From Triticum aestivum (taxonomy: Eukaryota > Streptophyta > Magnoliopsida > Poales > Poaceae): 64,000 bases of DNA. The notes under the pieces were generated by a model that ran no database searches, was not told where the DNA came from, and worked only from the letters and a program-made list of their open reading frames with translations. The position numbers and the translations under genes were made by a program. The stretch is taken from the NCBI RefSeq assembly GCF_018294505.1, contig NC_057807.1, positions 183,251,420-183,315,419 on the forward strand, written 5' to 3'. Positions 11,345-23,200 of this stretch are shown one piece after another; position 1 is the stretch's first letter, and every line of letters starts with the position of its first letter.

Positions 11345-14300
11345 TCATCATGTTTTTGCTCGTGAGAGAAGCTTAGTCAACGGGTCTGTCACATTCAGAG
11401 CCGTATGTATTTTGCAAATATTTTATGTCTACAATGCTCTGCACGGAGCTACTCTAGCTAATTGCTCCACTTTCAATATGTATCCAGATTGAGACTTAGA
11501 GTCATCTGGATCGGTGTAAAAGCTTGCACTGATGTAACTCTTTACGACGGGCTCTTTTATCACCTCCATAATCGAGAAATATTTCCTTAGTCCCCACTAA
11601 GGATATTCTTGACCAATGTCCAGTGATCTACTCCTAGATCACTATTGTACTCCCTTGCCAAATTCAGAGCAAGGTATACAATAGGTCTTGTACATAGCAT
11701 AGCATACTTTATAGAACCTATGACTGAGGCATAGGGAATGACTTTCATTCTCTTTTTCTATTTTCTGCTGTGGTCGAGATTTGAGTCTTACTCAATTTCA
11801 CACCTTTGCAACACATGCAAGAATTCTTTCTTTGACTGTTCCATTTTTGAACTACTTCAAAATCTTGACAAGGTATGTACTTATTGAAAAACTTATCAAG
11901 CGTCTTGATCTATCTCAATAGATCTTGATGCTCAATATGTAAGTAGCTTTACTGAGGTCTTTCTATTAAAGAACTCCTTTCAAATACTTCTTTATGCTTT
12001 CCAGAAAAATTCTACATCATTTCTGATCAACAATATGTTACTCACATATATTTATCAGAAAGGCGGTAGTGCTCCCACTCACTTTATTGTAAATACAGGC
12101 TTCACCGCAAGTTTGTATAAAACTATATGCTTTGATCAACTTATCAAAGCGTATATTCCAACTCTGAGATGCTTGCACCAGTCCATAGATGGATCGCTGG
12201 AGCTTGCACATTTTGTTAGCACCTTTAGGATTGACAAAACCTTCTGGTTGCATCATATACAACTGTTCTTTAAGAAAACCATTAAGGAATGCAGTTTTGA
12301 CATCCATTTGCCAGATTTCATAAAATGTGGCAATTGCAAACATGATTCGGACAGACTTAAGCATCAATACGAGTGAGGAAAAACTCATCGTATTCAACAT
12401 CTTGAACTTTGTCAAAAACCTTTTTCGACAAGTCTAACTTTGTAGATAGTAACACCACTATCAACGTCCGTCTTTCTCTTGAAGATCCATTTGTTTTCTA
12501 TGGCTTGCCGATCATCGGGCAAGTCCATCAAAGTCCACACTTTGTTCTCATACATGGATCCTATCTCAGATTTCATGGCCTCCAGCCATTTTGCGGAATC
12601 TGGGCTCATCATCACTTCCTCATAGTTCGTAGGTTCATCATGGTCTAGTAACATGATTTCCAGAATAGGATTACCGTACCACTCTGGTGCGGACTGTACT
12701 TTGGAAGACCTACGAGGTTTGTAGTAACTTAATCTGAAGTTTCATGATCATCATCATTGGCTTCCTCACTAATTGGTGTAGGAATCACTGGAACTGATTT
12801 CTGTGATGAACTACTTTCCAATTCGGGAGAAGGTACAAATTACCTTATCAAGCTCTACTTTCCTCCCACTCACTTCTTTCGAGTCTCTAGAAAGGATCCA
12901 TTCTTAGCAACGAATATTTTGCCTTCGGATCTGTGATAGAAGGTGTACCCAACAGTTTCCTTTGGGTATTCTATGAAGACACACTTCTCCGATTTGGGTT
13001 TGAGCTTATCAGGTTGAAACTATTTCACATAAGCATCGCAGCCCCAAACTTTAAGAAACGACAACTTAGGTTTATTGCTAAACCATAGTTCATACAGTGT
13101 CGTCTCAACGGATTTAGATGGTGCCCTATTTTAACGTGAATGCAGCTATCTCTAATGCATAACCCCAAAACGATATTGGTAAATCGGCAAGAGACATCAT
13201 TGATCGCACCATATCAAATAAAGTGCGGTTATGACGTTCGGACACACCGTTACGCTGTGGTGTTCCACGTGGCATACGTTTGTGAAACTATTCCACATTA
13301 TTTTAACTGAAGGCCAAACTCGTAACTCAAATATTCATCTCCACGATCAGATCGTAGAAACTTTATTTTCTTGTTACGATGATTTTCCACTTCACTCTGA
13401 AATTCTTTGAACCTTTCAACTGTTTCAGACTTATGTTTCATTAAGTAGATATACTCATATCTGCTCAAATCATTTGTGAAGGTCAGAAAATAACGATACC
13501 CGCCACGAGCCTTAATACTCATTGGTCTGCATACATCAGTATGTATTATTTCCAACAAGTCAGTAGCTCGTTCCATTGTTCCGGAGAATGGAGTTTTAGT
13601 CATCTTGCCCAAAAGGCACGGTTCGCAAGCATCAAATGATTCATAACCAAGTGATTCCAAAAATCCATCTTTATGGAGTTTCTTCATGCGCTTTACACCG
13701 ATATGACCCAAACGGCAGTGCCACAAATAAGTTGCACTATCATTATTAACTTTGCATCTTTTGGCATCAATATTATGAATATGTGTATCACTACGATCGA
13801 GATCCAACAAACTATTTTGATTGGGTGTATGACCATTGAAGGTTTTATTCATGTAAATAGAACAACATTTATTCTCTGACTTTAAATGAATAACCATATT
13901 GCAATAAACATGATCAAATCATATTCATGCTCAACGCAAATGCCAAATAACATTTATTTATGTTTAACACTAATCCCGAAAGTATGGGGAGTGTGCGATG
14001 ATGATCATATCAATCTTGGAACCACTTCCAACACACATCGTCACTTCACCCTCAACTAGTCTCAGTTTATTCTGTAACTCCTGTTTTGAGTGACTAATCT
14101 TAGCAACCGAACAAGTATCAAGTACCCAGGGGTTACTATAAACACTTGTAAGGTACACATCAATAACCTGTATATCAAATATACCCTTGTTCACTTTGCC
14201 ATCCTTCTTATCTACCAAATATTCAGGGCATTTCCACTTCCAGTGACCATTTCCTTTGCAGTAGAAGCACTCAGTTTCAGGCTTTGGTCCAGCTTTGGGC

Positions 14301-15027
14301 TTCTTCGCGGGAGTGACAACTTGCTTGCCATTCTACTTGAAGTTCCCTTTCTTTCCCTTTGCCCTTTTCTTGAAACTAGTGGTCTTGTCAATCATCAACA
14401 CTTGATGCTCTTTCTTGATTTCTACCTTCGTCGATTTCAGCATCACGAAGAGATCGGGAATCGTTTTCGTCATCCCTTGCATACTATAGTTCATTGCGAA
14501 GTTCCAGTAACTTGGTGATGGTGACTAGAGAACTCTGTCAATCACTATCTTATCTGGAAGATTAACTCCCACTTGATTCAAGCGATTGTAGTACCCAGAC
14601 AATCTGAGCACATGCTCACTGCTTGAGCTATTCTCCTCCATCTTTCAGCTATAGAACTTGTTAGAGACTTTATATCTCTTAACTCGGGTATTTGCTTGAA
14701 ATATTAACTTCAACTCCTGAAACATCTCATATGGCCCATGACATTCAAAATGTCTTTGAAGTCCTGATTCTAAGCCCTTTAAGCATGGTGCACTAAACTA
14801 TCAAGTAGTCATCATATTGAGCTAGCTAAACGTTCATAACGTCTGCATCTGCTCCTGCAATAGGTCCGTCACCTAGAGATGCATCAAGGACATAATTCTT
14901 CTGTGCAGCAATTAGGACAATCCTTAGATCACGGATCCAATCCGCATTATTGCTACTAACATCTTTCAACACCGTTTACTCTAGGAACATATCAAAATAA
15001 ACAAATGAAAGCAACAATGTGAGCTAT
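11345..15027 (-). pseudogene. Element F gag-pol, degenerate
   Basis: Remnant of a copia polyprotein, read from high to low coordinates. The position matching E's start codon reads ATA (15027-15025), so the start is lost. Recognisable pieces are gag (about 15000-14330), zinc knuckle and protease (14218-13970), the pre-integrase and integrase region (13897-13298) with HTDVC and SDRG motifs, and RT (12654-12038). The protease DTG loop reads DTC. The YVDD box of RT is destroyed by a frame disruption near 12038. About 230 bp of RNase H are missing near 11440-11470 relative to E. Stops and frameshifts are frequent throughout. It is non-functional, and sequence such as MLLDHDEPTNYEE groups it with A and B. 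Confidence 0.85.
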
Positions 15028-16251
15028 TAATCTACAACATAATTTGCAAAATACTAACAGGACTAAGTTCATGATAAATTTAAGTTAAATTAATCATATT
15101 ACTTAAAAACTCTCACTTAGACAGACATCTCTCTAGTCATCTAAGTGATCACGTGATCCAAATCAACTAAACCATGTCCGATCATCACGTGAGATGGAGT
15201 AGTTTTCAATGGTGAACATCACTATGTTGATCATATCTACTATATGATTCACGTTCGACCTTTCGGTCTCAGTGTTCCGGGGCCATATCTGTATATGCTA
15301 GGCTTGTCAAGTTTAATCTGAGTATTCCGTGTGTGCAACTGTTTTGCACCTGTTGTATTTGAACGTAGAGCCTATCACACCCGATCATCACGTGGTGTCT
15401 CAGCACGAAGAACTTTCGCAACGGTGCATACTCAGGGAGAACACTTCTTAATAATTAGTGAGAGATCATCTTAAAATGCTACCGTCAATCAAAGCAAGAT
15501 GAGATGCATAATGGATAAACATCACATGCAATCAATATAAGTGATATGATATGGCCATCATCATCTTATGCTTGTGATCTCCATCTCTGAAGCACCATCG
15601 TGATCACCATTGTCACCGGCGCGACACCTTGATCTCCATCGTAGCATCGTTGTTGTTCCGCCATCTATTGCTTCTACGACTATCGCTACCGCTTAGTGAT
15701 AAAGTAAAGCAATTACAGGGCGCTTGCATTTCATACAATAAAGCGACAACCATATGGCTCCTTCCAGTTGCCGATAACTCGGTTACAAAACATGATCATC
15801 TCATACAATAAAATATAGCATCACGTCTTGACCATATCACATCACAACATGCTCGGCGAAAACAAGTTAGACGTCCTCTACTTTGTTGTTGCAAATTTTA
15901 CGTGGCTGCTACGGGCTGAGCAAGAACCGTTCTTACCCACGCATCAAAACCACAACGATAGTTCGTCAAGTTAGTGTTGTTTTAACCTTCGCAAGGACCG
16001 GGCGTAGCCACACTCGGTTCGACTAAAGTTGGAGAAACCGACACCCGCCAGCCACGTGTGTGCAAAGCACGTCGGTAGAACCAGTCTCGCGTAAGCGTAC
16101 GCGTAATGCCGGTCCGGGCCGCTTCATCCAACAATACCGCCGAACCAAAGTATGACATGCTGGTAAGCAGTATGACTTGTATCGCCCACAACTCACTTGT
16201 GTTCTACTCGTGCATATAACATCTACGCATAAAACCAGGCTCTGATACCAT
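15028..16251 (-). other. Leader and primer-binding site of element F
   Basis: This is the untranslated leader between the 5' LTR and gag. On the minus strand the sequence next to the LTR reads TGGTATCAGAGCC (16250-16238), the canonical complement of the 3' end of plant initiator-Met tRNA. No coding capacity is evident. Confidence 0.85.
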
Positions 16252-17986
16252 TGTCGGGAACGTAGTCATTTCAAAAAAAATTCTACGCACATGCAAGATC
16301 ATGATGATGCCTAGCAACGAGAGGGGAGAGTGTTGTCCACGTACCCTCGTAGACCGAAAGCAGAAGCGTTAGAACAACGCGGTTGATGTAGTCGTACGTC
16401 TTCACGGTCCGACCGATCAAGCACCGAAACTACGACACCTCAGAGTTCTAGCACACGTTCAGCTCGATGACGTCCCTCGTACTCCGATCCAGCCGAGTGT
16501 CGAGGGAGAGTTCCGTCAGCACAACGGCGTGTTGACGATCTTGATGTTCTACCATCGCAGGCCTTCGCCTAAGCATCACTACAATATTATCGAGGAGGAC
16601 TATGGTGGAGGGGGGCACCACACACGGCTAAGAGATCAAGAGATCAATTGTTGTTGTGTCTAGAGGTGCCCCCTGCCCCCGTATATAAAGAAGTGGAGGA
16701 GGGGGAGAGGGCCGGCCCCTATGGCGCGCCCTGGAGGAGTCCTACTCCCACCGGGAGTAGGATTTCTCCCCTTCCATGTAGTAGGAGTAGGAGACAAGGA
16801 AGGGGGAGAGGGAAGAGAAGGAAGGAGGGGGCGCCGCCCCTCCCCCTAGTCCAATTCGGACTAGTCATTGGGGGGGGGGGGGCGCAGCCTGCCTCTCTCT
16901 CTCTCCCCTAAAGCCCAATAAGGCCCATATACTTCTTCCTCTGTATTCCCGTAACTCCCCGGTACTCCGAAAAAACCTGAATCACTCGGAACTATTCCGA
17001 TGTCCGAATATAGTCATCCAATATATCGACCTTTACGTCTCAACCATTTCGAGACTCCTCGTCATGTCCCCGATCTCATCCGGGACTCCGAACTCCTTCG
17101 GTACATCAAAACACATAAACTCATAATATAACTGTCATCGAAACCTTAAGCGTGCGGACCCTACGGGTTCGAGAACTATGTACACATGACCGAGACATGT
17201 TTTTCGGTCAATAACCAATAGCGAAACCTGGATGCTCATATTGGCCTCTACATATTCTACGAAGATCTTTATCGGTCAAACCGCATAACAACATACGTTG
17301 TTCCCTTTGTCATCGGTATGTTACTTGCCCGAGATTCGATTGTCGGTATCTCAATACCTAGTTCAATCTCATTACCGGCAAGTCTCTTTACTCGTTACAT
17401 AATGCATCATTCTGTAACTAACTCATTAGCTACATTGCTTGCAAGGCTTGTAGTGATGTGCATTACCGAGAGGGCCCAGAGATACCTCTCCGACAATCGG
17501 AGTGACAAATCCTAATCTCAAAATACGCCAACTCAACATGTACCTTCGGAGACACCTGTAGAGCTCCTTTATAATCACCCAGTTACGTTGTGACGTTTGG
17601 TAGCACACAAAGTGTTCCTCCGGTAAACGGGAGTTGCATAATCTCATAGTCATAGGAACATGTAAATGTCATGAAGAAAGTAATAGCAACATACTAAACG
17701 ATCAAGTGCTAAGCTAACGGAATGGGTCAAGTCAATCACATCATTCTTCTAATGATGTGATCTCGTTAATCAAATGACAACTCATGCCTATGGCTAGGAA
17801 ACACAACCAACTTTGATCAACAAGCTAGTCAAGTAGAGGCATATTAGTGACACTATGTTTGTCTATGTATTCACACATGTATTATGTTTCCGGTTAATAC
17901 AATTCTAGCATGAATAATAAACATTTATCATGAAATAAGGAAATAAATAATAACTTTATTATTGCCTCTAGGGCATATTTCCTTCA
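16252..17986 (-). repeat. 5' LTR of element F
   Basis: Full LTR of 1735 bp. The minus-strand start TGAAGGAAATATGCCC adjoins the CTGGT duplication at 17987-17991. A TATATA core (16682-16687) serves minus-strand transcription. A 10-bp perfect stem with a 3-base loop (16740-16762) lies upstream of it. The inner end reads CCCGACA instead of CCCCAACA. Confidence 0.9.
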
Positions 17987-18525
17987 CTGGTTATGCTGTA
18001 CTAGCAATCTCAGGGACGCAAAGCACCTCAAGGGAAAAGGTTTGAAGCCAACTTCAACCTTCATCCGGATAGCGCAAAAGGAGCTGGTGGTTCGCACGAT
18101 GTTCCTCCTGGACCGAGCAACACCATGGTTCCTTATTTGCCTGAGGATACTGCTAAAATGGGCTAAAATGGAGAACACGTTGATTGAGTACACCGCAAAC
18201 AACGTGTTTGGCGACTTCGACTAGTCCCTCAATCTCCTTAGTGATCCACTTAATTATGTCCATTTGTGATGATTGTAATAAGAACATAAGTTTGTTGTTG
18301 TCTTTATATTGTATTGTATCAGCACATTTGATATAATAAAGATTGTATTCTATGTATTAACATGAGGTTTTCTTATTGAAAATTCTTTTGTTTTATATAG
18401 TTTTCTATGTGGACAATCAGATGGAAGAGGAATTATGCCTTGTGGACAGTGGTACCACAAACTCCATACTGAGGGAGATGAAATATTTCCAAACTCTGAA
18501 AAAGATGAATATCGCTGGATGCGAT
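17987..18525 (+). pseudogene. Element D gag 3' end, spacer and protease start
   Basis: The gag frame of D resumes after F (MPKHLV, then MLY) and, despite stops near 18003 and a 10-bp duplication near 18150-18170, reaches a terminal …NVFGDFD and TAG at 18222-18224. An AT-rich, non-coding-looking stretch of about 180 bp follows, with ATAATAAAG near 18332-18344 and a TTTTATATAG acceptor-like end at about 18392-18401. The pol frame then begins: LCLVDSGTTNSIL (about 18434-18472) is a copia protease active-site segment with D-S-G. The piece ends at GCGAT, the target site of E, and protease coding continues at 27276. Confidence 0.75.
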
Positions 18526-20247
18526 TATTGGGGAACGTTGCAGAAAATTAAAATTTTTCCTACGGTTTCACCAAGATCCATCTATGAGTTCATCTAAGCA
18601 ACGAGTCAAGGGAGTGAGTTTGCATCTACATACCACTTGTAGATTACGAGCGGAAGCTTGCAAGGGGATGGTGATGATGGAGTCGTACTCGACGTGATTC
18701 AGATCACCGATGTCCAAGTGCTGAACGGACAGCACCTCCGCGTTCAACACACGTGCGGGACGGGAGACGTCTCCTCCTTCTTGATCCAGCAAGGGGGAAG
18801 GAGAGGTTGATGATGATCCAGCAGCACGACGGCGTGGTGGTGGATGCAGCAGAACTCCGGCAGGGCTTCGCCAAGCGTCTACGAGAGGAGGACGAGGTGT
18901 AGCAGGGGGAGGGAGGCGCCAAGCACAAGGGTACGGCTGCCCTCCCCCCTGCCCTCCTTTATATAGGCCCCCAGGGGGGGGCGCCGGCCCTGGGAGATTG
19001 GATCTCCCAAGGGGGCGGCGGCCAAGGGGGGAGGAGTGCCCCCCAAGGCATGTGGTGCGCCCCCCCACCCTAGGGTTTCAACCCTAGGCGTAGGGGGTGG
19101 GCCTAGGGGGCGCACCAGCCCACTATGGGCTGGCTCCCCTCCCATGTCAGCCCATGGGGCCCTCCGGGATGGGTGGCCCCACCCAGTGGACCCCCGGGAC
19201 CCTTCCGGTGGTCCCGGTACATTACCGGGAGTCCCCGAAACTTTCCCGATGGCCGAAAAACCACTTCCTATATATTATTCTTTACCTCCGGACCATTCCG
19301 AAACTCCTCGTGACGTCCGGGATCTCATCCGGGACTCCGAACAACATTCGGTATGCTGCATACTCATATTCATACAACCCTAGCGTCACCGAACCTTAAG
19401 TGTGTAGACCCTACGGGTTCGGGAGACAAGCAGACATGACCGAGACGACTCTCGGGCAATAACCAACAGCGGGGTCTGGATACCCATGTTGGCTCCCACA
19501 TGCTCCTCGATGATTTCATCGGTTGAACCACGATGTCGAGGATTCGATCAAACCCTGTATACAATTCCCTTTGTCAATCGGTACGTTACTTGCCCGAGAC
19601 TCGATCGTCGGTATCCCAATACCTTGTTCAGTCTCGTTACCGGCAAGTCACTTTACTCGTACCGTAATGCATGATCCCGTGGCCAACACCTTGGTCACCT
19701 TGAGCTCATTATGATGATGCATTACCGAGTGGGCCCAGAGATACCTCTCCGTCATACGGAGTGACAAATCCCAGTCTCGATCCGTGTCAACCCAACAGAC
19801 ACTTTCGGAGATACCTGTAGTGCACCTTTATAATCACCCAGTTACGTTGTGACGTTTGGTACACCCAAAGCACTCTTACGGTATCCGGGAGTTACACGAT
19901 CTCATGGTCTAAGGAAGAGATACTTGACATTGGCAAAGCTCTAGCAAACGAACTACACGATCTTTGTGCTATGCTTAGGATTGGGTCTTGTCCATCACAT
20001 CATTCTCCTAATGATGTGATCCCGTTATCAACGACATCCAATGTCCATAGCCAGGAAACCATGACTATCTGTTGATCACAACGAGCTAGTCAACTAGAGG
20101 CTCACTAGGGACATATTGTGGTCTATGTATTCACACGTGTATTACGATTTCCGGATAATACAGTTATAGCATGAATAAAAGACAATTATCATGAACAATG
20201 AAATATAATAATACTTTTATTATTGCCTCTAGGGCATATTTCCAACA
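18526..20247 (-). repeat. 3' LTR of element E
   Basis: This 1722-bp LTR matches 25555-27270. The plus-strand start reads TATTGGGG where the other copy has TGTTGGGG, so the terminal CA of the minus-strand LTR has become TA. Over the first 560 bp I count about a dozen substitutions plus homopolymer indels against the other copy; later parts look closer. Confidence 0.92.
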
Positions 20248-20279
20248 GTCTCCCACTTGCACTAGAGTCACCAATCTAG

Positions 20280-23200
20280 TTACATTGTGATGAATCGAAC
20301 ACCCATAGAGTTCTGGTGTTGATCATGTTTTGCTCGCGAGAGAGGTTTAGTCAACGGATCTGCGACATTCAGATCCGTATGTACTTTGCAAATTTCTATG
20401 TCTCCATCTTGAACATTTTCACGGATGGAGTTGAAACGACGCTTGATGTGCCTGGTCTTCTTGTGAAACCTGGGCTCCTTGGCAAGGGCAATAGCTCCAG
20501 TGTTGTCACAGAAGAGTTTGATTGGCCCCGACGCATTGGGTATGACTCCTAGGTCGGTGATGAACTCCTTCACCCAAATCGCTTCATGCGCTGCCTCCGA
20601 GGCTGCCATGTACTCCGCTTCACACGTAGATCCCGCCACGACGCTCTGCTTGCAGCTGCACCAGCTTACTGCTCCACCATTCAACATATACACGTATCCG
20701 GTTTGTGACTTAGAGTCATCCGGATCTGAGTCGAAGCTAGCGTCGACGTAACCCTTTACGACGAGCTCTTCGTCTCCTCCATAAACGAGAAACATGTCCT
20801 TTGTCCTTTTCAGGTACTTCAGGATATTCTTGACCGCTGTCCAGTGTTCCTTGCCGGGATTACTTTGGTATCTTGCTACCAAACTCACGGCAAGGTTTAC
20901 ATCAGGTCTGGTACACAGCATGGCATACATAATAGATCCTATGGCTGAAGCATAGGGGATGACACTCATCTCTTCTTTATCTTTTGCCGTGGTCGGTGAC
21001 TGAGCCGAGCTCAATCTCACACCTTGTAACATAGGCAAGAACCCTTTCTTGGACTGATCCATTTTGAACCTTTTCAAAATCTTATCAAGGTATGTGCTTT
21101 GTGAAAGACCTATGAGGCGTCTCGATCTATCTCTATAGATCTTGATGCCTAATATATAAGCAGCTTCTCCAAGGTCCTTCATTGAAAAACATTTGTTCAA
21201 GTAGGCCTTAATGCTGTCCAGAAATTCTATATTATTTCCCATCAAGAGTATGTCATCTACATATAATATGAGAAATGCTACAGAGCTCCCACTCACTTTC
21301 TTGTAAACGCAGGCTTCTCCATAAGTCTGCATAAACCCAAACGCTTTGATCATCTCATCAAAGCGAATATTCCAACTCCGAGATGCTTGCACCAGCCCAT
21401 AAATGGATCGCTGGAGCTTGCATACTTTGTTAGCGTTCTTAGGATCGACAAAACCTTCCGGCTGCATCATATACAGTTCTTCCTTAAGATGCCCGTTAAG
21501 GAATGCCGTTTTGACGTCCATCTGCCATATCTCATAATCATAGTATGCGGCAATTGCTAACATGATTCGGACGGACTTTAGCTTCGCTACGGGAGAGAAT
21601 GTCTCGTCGTAGTCAATCCCTTGAACTTGTCGATAACCCTTAGCGACAAGTCGAGCTTTATAGATGGTAACATTACCATCCGCGTCCGTCTTCTTCTTAA
21701 AGATCCATTTGTTTTCTATCGCTCGCCGATCATCGGGCAAGTCTGTCAAAGTCCATACTTTGTTTTCATACATGGATTCTATCTCGGATTTCATGGCTTC
21801 AAGCCATTTGTTGGAATCTGGGCCCGCCATCGCTTCTTCATAGTTCGAAGGTTCACCGTTGTCTAACAACATGATTTCCAGGACAGGGTTGCCGTACCAC
21901 TCCGGTGCGGAACGTGTCCTTGTGGACCTACGAAGTTCAGTAGCAACTTGATCCGAAGTACCTTGATCATCATCATTGGTTTCCTCTTCAGTTGGTGTGG
22001 GCATCACAGGAACATTTTCCTGAGCTGCACCACTTTCCCGTTCGAGAGGTAGTACTTCATCGAGTTCTACTTTCCTCCCACTTACTTCTTTCGAGAGAAA
22101 CTCTTTTTCCAGAAAGCATCCGTTCTTGGCAACAAAGATCTTGCCCTCGGATCTTAAGTAGAAGGTATACCCTACAGTTTCCTTAGGGTATCCTATGAAG
22201 ACGCATTTTTCCGACTTGGGTTCGAGCTTTTCAGGTTGAAGTTTCTTGACATAAGCATCGCATCCCCAAACTTTTAGAAACGACAGCTTAGGTTTCTTCC
22301 CAAACCATAATTCATACGGTGTCGTCTCAACGGATTTAGACGGTGCCCTATTTAAAGTGAATGTAGCTGTCTCTAGAGCGTATCCCCAAAATGATAGCGG
22401 TAAATCGGTAAGAGACATCATAGACCGCACCATATCCAATAGAGTGCGATTACGACGTTCGGACACACCGTTTCGCTGAGGTGTTCCAGGCGGCGTGAGT
22501 TGTGAAACGATTCCACATTTCCTTAAGTGTGTGCCAAATTCGTGACTTAAATATTCTCCTCCACGATCTGATCGTAGGAACTTTATTTTTCGGTCACGTT
22601 GATTCTCTACTTCATTCTGAAATTCCTTGAACTTTTCAAAGGTCTCAGACTTGTGTTTCATTAAGTAGACATACCCATATCTACTCAAGTCATCAGTGAG
22701 AGTGAGAACATAACGATATCCTCCGCGAGCCTCAACGCTCATTGGACCGCACACATCGGTATGTATGATTTCCAACAAGTTGGTTGCTCGCTCCATTGTT
22801 CCGGAGAACGGAGTCTTGGTCATTTTGCCCATGAGGCATGGTTCGCATGTGTCAAACGATTCATAATCAAGAGACTCTAAAAGTCCATCAGCATGGAGCT
22901 TCTTCATGCGCTTGACACCAATGTGACCAAGGCGGCAGTGCCACAAGTATGTGGGACTATCGTTATCAACTTTACATCTTTTGGCATCCACACTATGAAC
23001 ATGTGTAATATTACGCTCGAGATTCATTAAGAATAAACCATTGACCATCGGAGCATGACCATAAAACATATCTCTCATATAAATCGAACAACCATTATTC
23101 TCAGACTTAAATGAGTAGCCATCTCGTATTAAACGAGATCCAGATACAATGTTCATGCTCAAACTTGGCACTAAATAACAATTATTAAGGTTCAAAACTA

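Larger units (their letters stand above)
7935..17986 (-). mobile_element. Element F: three-LTR copia (WIS/Angela-like), minus strand
   Basis: The 10,052-bp insertion in D's gag is flanked by CTGGT at 7930-7934 and 17987-17991. Read on the minus strand it is: 5' LTR (17986-16252), leader with PBS (16251-15028), broken gag-pol (15027-11345), a second LTR (11156-9431), a second copy of the leader (9430-8236), and the last 301 bp of a third LTR (8235-7935). The internal coding region occurs once. This is an LTR-internal-LTR-internal-LTR form from which the second coding region and most of the third LTR have been deleted. LTR ends of the TGAAGG type and gag-pol sequence group it with A and B. Confidence 0.85.
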
